From Paenibacillus foliorum (GTDB taxonomy: Bacteria; Bacillota; Bacilli; Paenibacillales; NBRC-103111), in assembly GCF_013141765.1 (NCBI RefSeq), contig NZ_WHOD01000099.1, forward strand, positions 1 to 64,000: DNA of 64,000 nt, in the 5' to 3' direction. The position numbers and the translations under genes were made by a program. Below are positions 1 through 8,950 of the stretch, one piece after another. The notes under the pieces were generated by a model. That model made no database searches. It was given only the letters and a program-made list of their open reading frames with translations, and was not told the DNA's origin. The first letter of the stretch is position 1. The number at the start of each line of letters is the position of its first letter.

Positions 1-60
1 GTCACCCCTCCTTGCCCGGGTTTTTGTATCATTACAAGGTGTAGGGATACAGTCAAGTTA
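1..60 (-). promoter_or_regulatory. Promoter and ribosome site of a leftward gene starting beyond the left edge
   Basis: Read on the minus strand, bases 5-13 give AAGGAGGGG, a strong Shine-Dalgarno sequence with no start codon before the window ends. Upstream, TTGACT (51-56 region) and TAATGAT (28-34) sit about 16 bases apart, like a sigma-A promoter. A leftward gene therefore probably begins just outside the window. The rest of bases 60-218 shows no gene. Confidence 0.4.
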
Positions 61-218
61 GTTTATGAAGGGCAGTAACTAATGGTGCAGTGATGCGGAA
101 AAATGGGCAGTTCAATGGTAAAGCCAACGTACGATACCCGGACGCGCGTTGCAGCGTTGAAATGTGATCGGCCCAAAGTAGTTGCCATATCAATCAGCTA
201 AGGTGATTTTACAAATAA

Positions 219-1343
219 CTACCTCAGCCACAGCAGTGGTTGACGAATCGCAATATTTCGGCGGACCTCCATATCCGTAGGATCAGGATCAAGGCTGGTC
301 CACAGCTCGATGAGATCCTCCCGCTCCAGCGCAATCCCAGCAAATAATAGCAAGGAGACTTTAGCTGGCCACCCGTCGAAATGCTCCACATCTGGTGGAT
401 AAGGCCAAGAATCTTTTTCCTTCATGTATGGAATCAGGTAGGAGAGACCCTTGGCTATCCCACGCCCGTCCGGCAGCTCATAATGCCATAAGTTGTCCTC
501 TGGTGTAGATAGAAGTTGGCACAATGTCACCATGTTATCCAACACAAAGATAGAGTAACCGTAAGGCTTCGTGCGTGCCAGCTCTCGTGGGAAGCTTCCA
601 TCCTGTACCATCTGATCAGGGAGAAGCGATTCCTTATAACGCTGTCTGCAGAACGTAAGCATTTCTTCATTGCCAGTAAATCGGGCGAAAGCCGCGGCTT
701 GAACAAACCAGCATACTCCGTGGTTGTTACTAGCATTCATTTCTTCTATACCATTCTTATGAGTGCTCATCCAGACCAAGTAATCGCTGAACCACTGTTT
801 CAAACCCAAATAAATCTCTTTCGTCATCGCAGGCGATACTTGCAGAGCTTCAATAGCAACAGGCACATCAATCAGATGCAAAGTATCGATGACTCCAATG
901 CCTCTGCCCGAACAAATCCCAGGGATTGCTTGTGCATACAGCAGGTGTGGATTCATCTTAGTTTCTTCATCCAAGAAAAACTCACTCAGCAACTGGATTG
1001 CCTTCTCCGCGTAAGCCTCATCTCCACTTATAACATAGGCTGCGGCCAAGTTAGCGATATGGGTTCTCACGCTCCGCAAAAACATACGGTGGCTGTTAAA
1101 ATTGCCAGGGTTGCTTTCCCCATCCCGTTGGATATAAGGAAGACCATCCGCTGTTGCGGGATTTGGCCACCAATAGTCTCCATTGGAGTAATAGTCATGG
1201 GGACCTCCCTCACTTTGGGGAGCAATGGCCGAAGTAATATGGATAGGGCTCGCCGCCAGCGATGCATTACCATGCTTACGAATCCATTCGGCGTCAAATA
1301 GAGTGGGGCGCTTTTGCAGCATACCCTTAATTAGTATTTTCAT
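219..1343 (-). CDS. Alginate lyase family protein (polysaccharide lyase fold)
   Basis: The 374-residue product matches the alginate lyase (PF05426-type) family along its length: GDYWWPNP near residues 55-62, a PYIQRDGESNPG segment after it, the MNPHLLYAQAIPG segment, and an NNHG motif near the middle that carries the family's catalytic Asn/His. There is no signal peptide, so it probably acts in the cytoplasm on imported oligosaccharides, cleaving uronate-type linkages by beta-elimination. The ATG at 1343 is preferred to an ATG 27 bases upstream because a purine-rich AAGGGAAGGGAAC lies just before it. It follows the dehydrogenase gene by 56 bases, so the two are probably one transcript. The substrate cannot be read from the sequence. 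Confidence 0.8.
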   Translation of the reverse strand: MKILIKGMLQKRPTLFDAEWIRKHGNASLAASPIHITSAIAPQSEGGPHDYYSNGDYWWPNPATADGLPYIQRDGESNPGNFNSHRMFLRSVRTHIANLAAAYVISGDEAYAEKAIQLLSEFFLDEETKMNPHLLYAQAIPGICSGRGIGVIDTLHLIDVPVAIEALQVSPAMTKEIYLGLKQWFSDYLVWMSTHKNGIEEMNASNNHGVCWFVQAAAFARFTGNEEMLTFCRQRYKESLLPDQMVQDGSFPRELARTKPYGYSIFVLDNMVTLCQLLSTPEDNLWHYELPDGRGIAKGLSYLIPYMKEKDSWPYPPDVEHFDGWPAKVSLLLFAGIALEREDLIELWTSLDPDPTDMEVRRNIAIRQPLLWLR

Positions 1344-1399
1344 GAATAGTTCCCTTCCCTTACAACTCATATTTAATTGCGTCTTGGTTGCTCAAACCT

Positions 1400-2428
1400 C
1401 TAGGTTTCACAATCAATCATCACATGAATAGTATCGCCTTTGTGCTCATTGCGCAGCTTGAACGCTTCAGCAACATTGCTAAGCTTAACTACATGTGTGA
1501 TCATTTCTTCTGTATTCACTAGCCCATCCAATACCAACTGCAGTCCTTTGTCAAAGTAAGCCCTGTTATCTATATCTCGCTTCGGTTCCGTGGAAAAAAT
1601 ATCAAGACGTTTCTTATGTATTTTGAAAAAGTCCACAGGCTTATGGCAAGTTCCAATACATCCGTACATCACGATACGCCCATTCTGTGCAGTTGCGTTG
1701 ATTGCATCTACCATACCGTCTCCCTCCAGCAGGCATGGTATAACAACATCAAAACCGTCTGGAAAGTCTTTACCTACGATGTCCATCGTGTTTGATTCTG
1801 CCGAAGGAACTTTATAAGTATGCGTTGCGCCGTATTTACGTGCAAGCTCCAGTTTCTCATCGAATAGATCCGTCACAACTAGATTGCGTGGGCTATATAA
1901 GCTAATGATCTGTGTCATCACGAGTCCACTGACTCCCTGACCTGTAATGAGCACATTCTTATGGGGAGAGATATCCCCAAGCTCAGCAGCATGAATAATG
2001 CCTGGCAGTACCTCGATAAGCGAACCTTCGATCAGAGGCAGCTCCTTAGGCAGCACCTTCACAGAAAATGGCGTACAGCAGACATACTCCGCAAATGCGC
2101 CCCAAATGTAGCGAAGAGCCACATGGTCACCCACTTTGAGTCCGATAACATTAGGCCCTACTTTATCTATAACTCCAGCCACCTCATGCCCTAGCCGAGT
2201 AGGATAAGAGATGAATTCCGGCTCTCGTGCCCCGCGGAATACCTCCACATCGCTTCCGCAAATGCCTACCCATTTCACCTTTACCCTGACTTCACCTTCA
2301 GCAGGCTCTGGAATCAGTGCTCTTTTAAGCGTAATATTGCCGATTTCTTCAACTACAGCGCACAGCTGAGTACCTTCACCATCATAATCGACTAGCTGCA
2401 TAGGTGGAACGGACATTTTTCTGACCAT
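1400..2428 (-). CDS. Zinc-type medium-chain alcohol/polyol dehydrogenase
   Basis: An MDR-superfamily oxidoreductase with the catalytic zinc motifs GICGSDVEVFRG and GHEVAG, followed by a Rossmann half (ITGQGVSGLV, then VVTDLFDEKLELARKYGA). It probably oxidises a secondary alcohol or sugar acid with NAD(P)+. The usual four-cysteine structural-zinc lobe is absent: the chain runs from GDHVALRYIWGAFAEYV straight on, as in some sugar and threonine dehydrogenase relatives. A longer TTG start at 2449 is possible, but ATG 2428 has GGGAG nine bases upstream. Placed between the AraC regulator and the lyase-family gene, it is likely part of a sugar or uronate catabolic unit. Confidence 0.82.
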   Translation of the reverse strand: MVRKMSVPPMQLVDYDGEGTQLCAVVEEIGNITLKRALIPEPAEGEVRVKVKWVGICGSDVEVFRGAREPEFISYPTRLGHEVAGVIDKVGPNVIGLKVGDHVALRYIWGAFAEYVCCTPFSVKVLPKELPLIEGSLIEVLPGIIHAAELGDISPHKNVLITGQGVSGLVMTQIISLYSPRNLVVTDLFDEKLELARKYGATHTYKVPSAESNTMDIVGKDFPDGFDVVIPCLLEGDGMVDAINATAQNGRIVMYGCIGTCHKPVDFFKIHKKRLDIFSTEPKRDIDNRAYFDKGLQLVLDGLVNTEEMITHVVKLSNVAEAFKLRNEHKGDTIHVMIDCET

Positions 2429-2623
2429 TTCATTTGGCTCCCATCCCAATAGGTTGTTTAAGCTTCACTAAAATTATAAAGCAAGGGCTGCCCGTGGAAT
2501 ATAGATTATCCTCAGTTGTTTTTTGACTATCTTCATTTCTTGCATACACCCGGTTCCGCAAAAACAGGAGCAGCCTGTCTGATGACGATTGACAGAGTGC
2601 TCCCGCTATATACATTTCTATCC

Positions 2624-3508
2624 TTATTGTTGCTCGATTCTCCACTCGTTGGCAAAATCAAGCTCCAAATTAATATCTATACCGACCGCATTCACCAAAG
2701 ATTCCCGATACTGGGATGCCGTCATTCCAAGCCGTTTTTTTACCATCTTACTGAAGTACGGGAGCGTCCAGCCTACTTTCTCAGCTACCTCCGTAATCGG
2801 CAATGCAGTAAATTCCAAATATTCCATTGCTTTCTCCAGGCGGATTTCCTGCAAAAACTGGATTGGCGGCATGCCCGTTATATCATTGAATATTTTGACC
2901 AGATAGTTCGGATTAAAGCCAAATTGATCTGCTAAAAGCTGGAGTGTAATTTTTTGAGCAAAGTTTTCCTTAACAAAATTGACAATCGGTTCGTTTCCAT
3001 TGCTTGTAGGATAGATCGAAGTATAAGGACCGCCGAATGATGGATCCAAGACAGCTTTGGCTTCATGCATAAGTGAGACTAAAGTGCTTTTAAACCCTGC
3101 TTCAATTCGCATCGGAGGAATGGAATCCGGATTGCGCATCTGCAGCAAGGACATTTTGTACCACTGCTTAATCTCCGGCAAGGCTGTTCCTCTGCACGGG
3201 CAATATGAAGGCTCCTCAGCGAACGCTTCCACCAAATGCCGATCACACAGCTTGAATTTAAAATCGAGGGTTATGGCCTGCTTATCGAACTGAAAGCTAT
3301 GGGTTACCCCTCTAAGAAACAAATAAACCGAGCTTTCTTTAACCGGATATCGCTTCTCTCCGATGGAAACTTCACCGCTGTTGCCTGACAATATGACAAG
3401 CAGCTGGTCGTAGTCATCATGCTGATGCGCTTCTACACGGCTGCCTTCTGAATAATCAATCCGCGCAGTCCAGAGCAAGTGCAATTGTGAGTCTCTTAAA
3501 GCTTTCAT
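2624..3508 (-). CDS. AraC-family transcriptional regulator with N-terminal cupin
   Basis: 294 residues. The N-terminal half is a cupin-like sensor (HQHDDYDQLLVILSG near residues 28-42), and the C-terminal 100 residues form the double helix-turn-helix of AraC/XylS proteins (ITLQLLADQFGFNPNYLVKIF, then PITEVAEKVGWTLPYFSKMVKKRLGMTASQYRE). Proteins of this build usually activate neighbouring carbohydrate genes after binding a sugar. The dehydrogenase and lyase-family genes start 195 bases downstream on the same strand and are the obvious targets. A CPCRG segment in the middle is an unusual cysteine pair. Confidence 0.88.
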   Translation of the reverse strand: MKALRDSQLHLLWTARIDYSEGSRVEAHQHDDYDQLLVILSGNSGEVSIGEKRYPVKESSVYLFLRGVTHSFQFDKQAITLDFKFKLCDRHLVEAFAEEPSYCPCRGTALPEIKQWYKMSLLQMRNPDSIPPMRIEAGFKSTLVSLMHEAKAVLDPSFGGPYTSIYPTSNGNEPIVNFVKENFAQKITLQLLADQFGFNPNYLVKIFNDITGMPPIQFLQEIRLEKAMEYLEFTALPITEVAEKVGWTLPYFSKMVKKRLGMTASQYRESLVNAVGIDINLELDFANEWRIEQQ

Positions 3509-3542
3509 GTCCTAATTGCCCTTTCGGATTCACGATTTCCTC

Positions 3543-4025
3543 TTAATTCGTAAGCTGCTTTTTTTCTAAAGACGGCTCGAGCTTGGCTGTGCAATATTTA
3601 CAGCGAACAGCATGCTCGGGAATTTCTGAGAGGCATTCGGGGCATTCTACCATTTTCATTTTCGGCTCAGGTTTATCCTGTTGCTTTTTGCGCAGCCTAT
3701 TTAACTGCTTTACGGCAATGAAAATTACAAAGGCCACAATTAAAAAATCAAGTATCGTATTAATAAAAAGGCCGTAATTGAGCGTCGGCGCTCCTGCCTT
3801 CTTAGCTTCAGCTAAGTTGGGATAGCTAACCCCATTCAAACTGATAAATAGATCTGTAAAATTTACGCGGCCAAGCAGCAATCCGATCGGTGGCATAACG
3901 ATATCATTAACAATGGATGTCACTACCTTGCCAAAGGCTCCTCCAATGATCACACCAATAGCTAATTCAATCATGTTGCCCTTCATTGCGAATTCCTTGA
4001 ATTCTTTTATTATTTTGGATGGCAT
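3543..4025 (-). CDS. mscL: Large-conductance mechanosensitive channel with C-terminal zinc ribbon
   Basis: Residues 1-115 are a normal MscL: KEFAMKGNMIELAIGVIIGGAFGKVVTSIVNDIVMPPIG gives the amphipathic N-terminus and pore helix, and the LNYGLFINTILDFLIVAFVIF segment is the second membrane helix. The channel opens under membrane tension to release solutes on osmotic downshock. The chain is longer than the usual 120-150 residues because it ends in CPEC-x14-CKYC, a zinc-ribbon-like module on the cytoplasmic side. The start has AAAGGAAG upstream. It is probably transcribed alone. Confidence 0.93.
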   Translation of the reverse strand: MPSKIIKEFKEFAMKGNMIELAIGVIIGGAFGKVVTSIVNDIVMPPIGLLLGRVNFTDLFISLNGVSYPNLAEAKKAGAPTLNYGLFINTILDFLIVAFVIFIAVKQLNRLRKKQQDKPEPKMKMVECPECLSEIPEHAVRCKYCTAKLEPSLEKKQLTN

Positions 4026-4133
4026 GCTGAACTTCCTTTCATTAAAAAAGTATGTATTTATATTTATCTATGATAACCGATTTTTCATCTCTGGTCGATG
4101 CAGCTCTCGCTTCATGATTTTTTAACAAATAAA

Positions 4134-4171
4134 TAAAAAAACATCCCGAGCCGTTTGGCGGTGTCGGAATG
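4134..4171 (-). terminator. Intrinsic terminator after the CAP-domain gene
   Basis: An imperfect GC-rich hairpin (4141-4171, loop TTTG) is followed on the minus strand by TTTTTTT and ATTTATTT. It lies 46 bases beyond the stop of the gene at 4217-4990. Confidence 0.7.
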
Positions 4172-4216
4172 TATTAAATGCCAATAAACACTGCTTATAA
4201 GCCTAATCGTTACAAG

Positions 4217-4990
4217 CTACTTACGTATAAATTGTTGGGTCAACATTTTGCCGCATGAGCCGCCATCCACAATACCAATGCCGATCTCCGTAAAATCGGA
4301 GCTCAAGATGTTAGCCTTATGACCAGGGGAGTTCATCAATGCTTGATGTGCTGCCGTTACGGTTTGGTTGCAAGCTATGTTCTCACCTGCTGAGGAGTAG
4401 CTGATCCCAAACTGCTTCATCATATCGAAAGGCGAGCCATAGGTTGGCGATTCATGAGAGAAATAATTATTGTCCACCATATCTTTGCTTTTCAGCCGCG
4501 CTGTTTGGGATAGGTCACTGTTAATAGTAAGCGGAGCTAGCCCAGCCTGTTGACGTGCCTGATTCACCAGATCAATCATCTGCTGTTCTTCAGCGCTCAA
4601 CTCATTTGATGGTTCCGGTGCAGGTGCCGGCCCGGGCTTTGGTTCAGCTTCTGGTGCAGGGGTTGGGGCTGGTGCTGACTTTCTAGGGATTTTGGCATTG
4701 CCGTAAGCCCATAGAATCGACTGAAGCGTTTGATCATCTACGGCCCCGGTAATTGGCAATCCATATGCCTTTTGAAAAAGCTTGACGCTTGATTCCGTAA
4801 CCGCACCATAATAGCCAGTAATGTTTCCCGGAAAATAACCGAGTGATTTCAGCATTCCTTGAATGGCATATACATCTGGCCCCTTAGCTCCCTTGCCAAA
4901 AGCAAAAGCCGTAGTGTTAACAGACAGAAACAAGAGCAGACAAAGCACTAAGGTGAAGCAAATTTTACTCTTTTTCAGCTTGCTGAACAT
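4217..4990 (-). CDS. Secreted CAP (SCP/PR1) domain protein with peptidoglycan-binding domain
   Basis: 257 residues: signal peptide (about 1-30), a PG_binding_1 domain (GPDVYAIQGMLKSLGYFPG to DDQTLQSILWAYG, about 35-95), a Pro/Ala linker (about 100-128), then a CAP domain to the end. The CAP domain shows the expected pattern (EEQQMIDLVNQARQQAGLAPL, YFSHESPTYGSPFDMM, AGENIACNQ, SPGHKANILSSDFTEIGIG). It resembles Bacillus YkwD-type wall proteins; the biochemical role of bacterial CAP domains is not settled. SD GGAGG lies nine bases before the ATG. It is a single gene with its own terminator. Confidence 0.9.
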   Translation of the reverse strand: MFSKLKKSKICFTLVLCLLLFLSVNTTAFAFGKGAKGPDVYAIQGMLKSLGYFPGNITGYYGAVTESSVKLFQKAYGLPITGAVDDQTLQSILWAYGNAKIPRKSAPAPTPAPEAEPKPGPAPAPEPSNELSAEEQQMIDLVNQARQQAGLAPLTINSDLSQTARLKSKDMVDNNYFSHESPTYGSPFDMMKQFGISYSSAGENIACNQTVTAAHQALMNSPGHKANILSSDFTEIGIGIVDGGSCGKMLTQQFIRK

Positions 4991-5060
4991 GGTTCAATAC
5001 CTCCATGATTGAATTAACGCTCATTCCAAGCATCCCCAAAAGTCCTGCCTTCTTATGCAA

Positions 5061-5118
5061 AAAAAAACCAAAAACCGGATCAGAAGTTTATTAAAAACTC
5101 TGACCCGGTTTTTGGTTT
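5061..5118 (-). terminator. Strong intrinsic terminator after the YcnI-like gene
   Basis: A long stem built on AACCAAAAACCGG...CCGGTTTTTGGTT, with a small AT loop, lies 20 bases past the stop codon of the gene at 5138. It is followed by a run of T on the minus strand. Confidence 0.9.
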
Positions 5119-5137
5119 GCTGCTTCACTACTATCAG

Positions 5138-5806
5138 TTAGCGAGCTGCTTTACGTTTTGATAATGCGATTAAAAGTGACACAAGACCCAATAACAGCGC
5201 AGCTATGGACAAGTACAACGGTGTTTGTGATTGGGCCTGCATGGCTGGAGCCACAGGAGCCCCCGCCTTAGCAGCATCCCCAGCCGCCACAGCTGGATTA
5301 GCATTGGTATTGCCATGGCTGTCAGCAGCCGCACCAGCAGGCTTTGGAGTTACTTTGGTGACAGATGCCGGTTTATCGGAGCCATCTGCCCCAACCCATT
5401 CCACAACGCTGCCGTCTTTGTAGGTTTGGTAGGCCTTCCAGCTAATAGCTGTTGCCGTATCTGCGACTTTACCCTGCATATAGAACTCTCCAAATTCTGT
5501 TGCCGACAATCCTTCACCTGTAGCGGTCCAAATAACGCCGGTAATTTTGCCAGAAGCGTCTTTCGTCAGCTCGTATTTCCAACCTGGCTTTGGCTCAAAC
5601 CGAGATACAGTTACGGCGTCCATTGGAAATTTCACTTCCACTTTAACTGTTGGAATTTCCTTTTCCGAAGGTACTCGAACAGCAAACTTTTCAAATGATC
5701 CTTGTACAGCTTCTTTAGGCAATACAGTGACATGTGCACTGGCCGCTCCCGCTCCAATCATAGAGAACAGCAAGCAGAACATAATGATCCGACTCGTTTT
5801 TTTCAT
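5138..5806 (-). CDS. YcnI-family (DUF1775) copper-site surface protein
   Basis: 222 residues with a signal peptide ending at AASA, so the mature chain starts HVTVLPKEA. In the DUF1775/YcnI family this N-terminal His, with a downstream Glu and Trp, binds Cu(II); the FEPKPGWKYEL segment carries a conserved Trp. A C-terminal membrane helix (LYLSIAALLLGLVSLLIAL) followed by KRKAAR anchors it, after an Ala/Pro-rich spacer. Copper handling outside the membrane is the family expectation, but no CopD/YcnJ partner is adjacent. It starts 93 bases after the response-regulator gene, so the NarL-type system may drive it. Confidence 0.85.
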   Translation of the reverse strand: MKKTSRIIMFCLLFSMIGAGAASAHVTVLPKEAVQGSFEKFAVRVPSEKEIPTVKVEVKFPMDAVTVSRFEPKPGWKYELTKDASGKITGVIWTATGEGLSATEFGEFYMQGKVADTATAISWKAYQTYKDGSVVEWVGADGSDKPASVTKVTPKPAGAAADSHGNTNANPAVAAGDAAKAGAPVAPAMQAQSQTPLYLSIAALLLGLVSLLIALSKRKAAR

Positions 5807-5899
5807 AGTAAAACATCCCCTTAAGTATCGTGATTTCCTAGTCTTACTCTACTGCATGGGGGATTCAATGAATATGACTCCTTCGGGCTATTTGTGCTT

Positions 5900-6571
5900 T
5901 TATTTATGGCCAAAAGGTGTCAAGCCGTGACGGAATGCGTACGCAGTCAATTGAACCCGGTTCTCAAGAGACAGCTTAGCTAAAATATTTTTAATGTGGT
6001 TTTTGACCGTATTTTCGGTTATCGTCAATTGTTCGGCAATTTGTCTATTGCTCTGTCCGCTCGCCACACACATGAGGATTTCTTCTTCACGATGAGAAAG
6101 TACGCTCGGCTTGGACTCTATAGCGTCATGGCCCTGACCTTTTCCAGAACGGAATAGATGGAATAACCGATCTGCCATGCCTCTGGATATTTCACTATTA
6201 TCGTCCAGCAGCCCTTTCAAATATACGATCCACTCATCGGGGTCCATATTCTTAAGCAGATAACCCTGAGCACCATTCTGTATAGCTGTAAACAAATCGC
6301 CTACATCATCAGAAACCGTCAATATTACAATTTTGGTTCTGGGGCTTATCTGCTTTATTCGGCGAGTAGCTTCAAGACCATTCATCCCAGGCATTTGAAT
6401 ATCCATCAGAACAAGATCAGGCAGCAGCTCACGGCATAATTGAACGGATTGTTCTCCATTCTCCGCTTCCCCCACAATTTCAAAACCTGCTTCCCCATCA
6501 AGTAAAGCTCTAACAGCTCTACGTGCTAATGGATGGTCATCACTTATCAGTACCCTATAATTCATTTCCAA
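5900..6571 (-). CDS. NarL/FixJ-type response regulator
   Basis: 223 residues: receiver domain (VLISDDHPLARRAV, phospho-acceptor Asp in LVLMDIQMPGMNGLEATRR, Lys in GYLLKNMDPDEW) and a LuxR-type helix-turn-helix (LSHREEEILMCVASGQSNRQIAEQLTITENTVKNHIKNILAKL, about 150-205). The kinase gene overlaps its start by 10 bases. The likely start is TTG at 6571, because GGAGG inside the kinase end lies nine bases upstream; an ATG six bases further in is the alternative. It probably controls itself and the YcnI-like gene downstream. Confidence 0.93.
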   Translation of the reverse strand: MEMNYRVLISDDHPLARRAVRALLDGEAGFEIVGEAENGEQSVQLCRELLPDLVLMDIQMPGMNGLEATRRIKQISPRTKIVILTVSDDVGDLFTAIQNGAQGYLLKNMDPDEWIVYLKGLLDDNSEISRGMADRLFHLFRSGKGQGHDAIESKPSVLSHREEEILMCVASGQSNRQIAEQLTITENTVKNHIKNILAKLSLENRVQLTAYAFRHGLTPFGHK

Positions 6572-7386
6572 TTCATTGCACCTCCAATTTTCGGCCCCGA
6601 GATTCGGATTGCGGTACCCCCTTGGGCCAACGTTTCAACCGTCATAGCTGCATTCAGTTGTGAAGCATGCTTACGCATGAGAGAAAGACCATGGCGATTC
6701 GCATCCGCCTGCTCTCCTCTACCAAGACCCACTCCGTTATCACGAATTTCGAGCGTCCAGCCACTTCTTTCATTCTCCATCCTAAGCTCTATATAAGCAT
6801 GGTCCGCCTGGGAATGTTTACGAATATTGGTGAATGCTTCACGAATCATAGCAAAAATCTGAACTTCTGCCGACAATGGAACTAGATTGGCTGGAAACTC
6901 AATCTTCCGTTCAACAGCGATACCGGTAATTTTACACCATTCATCGAGCCAGGAGGCCAATCGAATTGGAAGGTCTGTCCCCTCCTCAGGCGATGTACGG
7001 AGATTGAATATCGCCTGCCGCAGCTGCTCATCAATCTCTGAAACAGCCGAACGCGCCTCTTGAAGCTCGCCCTTTTTCAGCTGGACATTTAGAAAAAATA
7101 AGATTTGTGCAATGTTATCATGAAGCTCTTGTGCTAACCGTTCCCGCTCCACATAAACGGCACGACGTGCTTGTTCGGCTGCCAATTTCTCATTGCTACG
7201 CACGATACTGCGAAACATCCATGAGGCAAACAAATAAGAAAGAAGCAGGGTTATAAGCGTGATATAGTAATTTCCAGCCTCCATCGACAAATGCTCAAGC
7301 AAGAAATCATGTCGTATATATTCGAAGCCGCCTATAATAAGAGGTGGAAGAAGGATAGTTAACAGCTTTAGCTTACCAAGAGACAT
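6562..7386 (-). CDS. Sensor histidine kinase, HisKA_3 type, with two membrane helices
   Basis: 274 residues. Two short hydrophobic helices (about 8-25 and 40-62) with almost no extracytoplasmic loop are followed by the H-box ERERLAQELHDNIAQILF, whose His is the phosphorylation site, and a HATPase_c domain (REAFTNIRKHSQADHAYIEL, EIRDNGVGLG). This intramembrane-sensing layout is typical of kinases that answer cell-envelope stress. It is co-transcribed with the response regulator (10-base overlap). The ribosome site is weak. Confidence 0.9.
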   Translation of the reverse strand: MSLGKLKLLTILLPPLIIGGFEYIRHDFLLEHLSMEAGNYYITLITLLLSYLFASWMFRSIVRSNEKLAAEQARRAVYVERERLAQELHDNIAQILFFLNVQLKKGELQEARSAVSEIDEQLRQAIFNLRTSPEEGTDLPIRLASWLDEWCKITGIAVERKIEFPANLVPLSAEVQIFAMIREAFTNIRKHSQADHAYIELRMENERSGWTLEIRDNGVGLGRGEQADANRHGLSLMRKHASQLNAAMTVETLAQGGTAIRISGPKIGGAMNWK

Positions 7387-7402
7387 TCTCGTTCAACTCT
7401 TT

Positions 7403-8790
7403 TCAAATATTATTTAGGTTAGTGTGTGGTTGTAAGTGTAATCTCTTTCTGTGCCGTACCCCCACTTTAACAGGATTCTCAGCTGATTCAATGACACCGA
7501 TTCGTGCGAGCTGAATCACACCTTCGATTCCCTTGAGCGTTTGCTCAAACAGCTCCACTTTGCAAGGGTATTTTTCCAATAGTGCTTTCACTCCGAAGCG
7601 TTCGGAGCATTCCTTGCTAACAATAATATCATGTCCAACACTTAAGCCTTGTGTTCGTGAGGCTAAGTTAACCGTACGTCCGAAATAATCTAGAATATGA
7701 TTAGAATTGACGACCCTACCTGTTGCCCAGGTGCGAGCACCTCGGATGAAAACATACTGCGAAATTCATGCATCGCCGTTACTTTGGAAGCAGTCACTGC
7801 ATCCTTCCAATCACACTTCTCAAGCATAGCAATAATCGCAGCAGAACTGTTGTTAACAAGCTTCAGGACGCTTCCTGGCTTCGGTGCTTGTACGGCAAGC
7901 AGTGACCATTGACTGCCATCATAATGAAGCTCTTTTTCATTTTCATCAACTAAATCTGTAGCATCACTTATCTGCTCCAGTAGTGGCGTTAGAACTTCTT
8001 CAAGTCCTTCCTTGTTTTCTTGTTGAAAATAAAGCGTATGATTAGCGCGCAAAACACGGAGCCTTAGCTCCTCGGGTACATCAGGAAATGAAATTTTCTT
8101 GGATGAACCAGCCGGTATCTCTCCCCAGCGAACAGCAAGTTCATATGGGCGCATATCGACTACTTCATCGTCGCCGCTAGTATACAAATGCTCCTTGAAG
8201 CATGAGAGCATACGCGTATTCTCAAATCCTTGTCCCAAATCATAAAAAAGCCGCTCCAGTTCCACCTGATTTACAATATAATTGGCTTTCGGCTGCGGCA
8301 GCAAATATTCTTTCTCCTGCTTGGCCAGCTTTACACTGCTATGTAAATACTTCATCGTATTGCGCATCGAGCTGATTCCGACGATAGGAATCGCTAAAAT
8401 TCCTGCTGCGTTTGCAGGTGTGAACTCAGCAAAAAGCATCACAATTGTTGCTCGCGATCCATCAGGCAGCACTGTTTCCGCATCTCTAAGCTCTATACCG
8501 CCAAAAAATCGCTTTAGAGGCCCTCCCCGATATTCCCGAACTACATCATATCTTTCATTCCTTACCCATTGAAAGGGATGCTCCTGCCACCGCATTGGAA
8601 CCACGCCTGCAACTTTAGCCGTAAGCTCTTGAATAAAATCAGTAGTTTGAAAACGAAACGATTGGGTACGAATTGGGAACAGTCCTATGACGCGGTTCAA
8701 ATGATCCGTATTACTCAACAGCTCCCAAACCTTTTGACGAGAAAGTGCAAACTCCTGTTCAAATACGTGTTTTTGTACAGGCAATAGCAT
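7403..8790 (-). pseudogene. Class III nucleotide cyclase with SRPBCC-like N-terminus, core deleted and frame lost
   Basis: The first open frame (7690-8790) begins with an SRPBCC/START-like domain (FALSRQKVWELLSNTDHLNRVIG) and reaches FSSEVLAPGQQV, which in related proteins is the entry to the cyclase catalytic domain. There it runs into SSILIIF and stops. In another frame, from about 7725 down to 7403, the DNA encodes ILDYFGRTVNLASRTQGLS and about 80 more residues: the last conserved part of a class III adenylate/guanylate cyclase. Everything between, including the metal-binding aspartates, is missing (probably over 100 codons), and the junction near 7715-7735 shifts frame. The gene cannot make an active cyclase. 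The N-terminal domain could still be expressed from a good SD (GGAGG). Confidence 0.78.
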
Positions 8791-8950
8791 AATCCGGTCC
8801 TCCGATTCGCTCCTATGTTACTCCCATTATACACTGAAAAAGCGACAGGCTTCGAGTTAAATACATCAAGCAATAACAACCGATCCAAATTACTCGTCGT
8901 TTTCTCTTGCTAATGATGATAACCCGGATTTTTTATAAGAGATGTCGGAC

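Noticed and set aside
516..1301. 261-residue open frame on the plus strand
   Set aside because: It lies antisense to the alginate-lyase-family gene, whose protein shows clear family motifs; the plus-strand product has none and no ribosome site.
2430..2645. 71-residue frame between the AraC and dehydrogenase genes
   Set aside because: No good ribosome site and no family match; the stretch is better explained as the dehydrogenase leader.
5231..5698. 155-residue plus-strand frame
   Set aside because: Antisense to the YcnI-like gene, which has a signal peptide, family motifs and a terminator.
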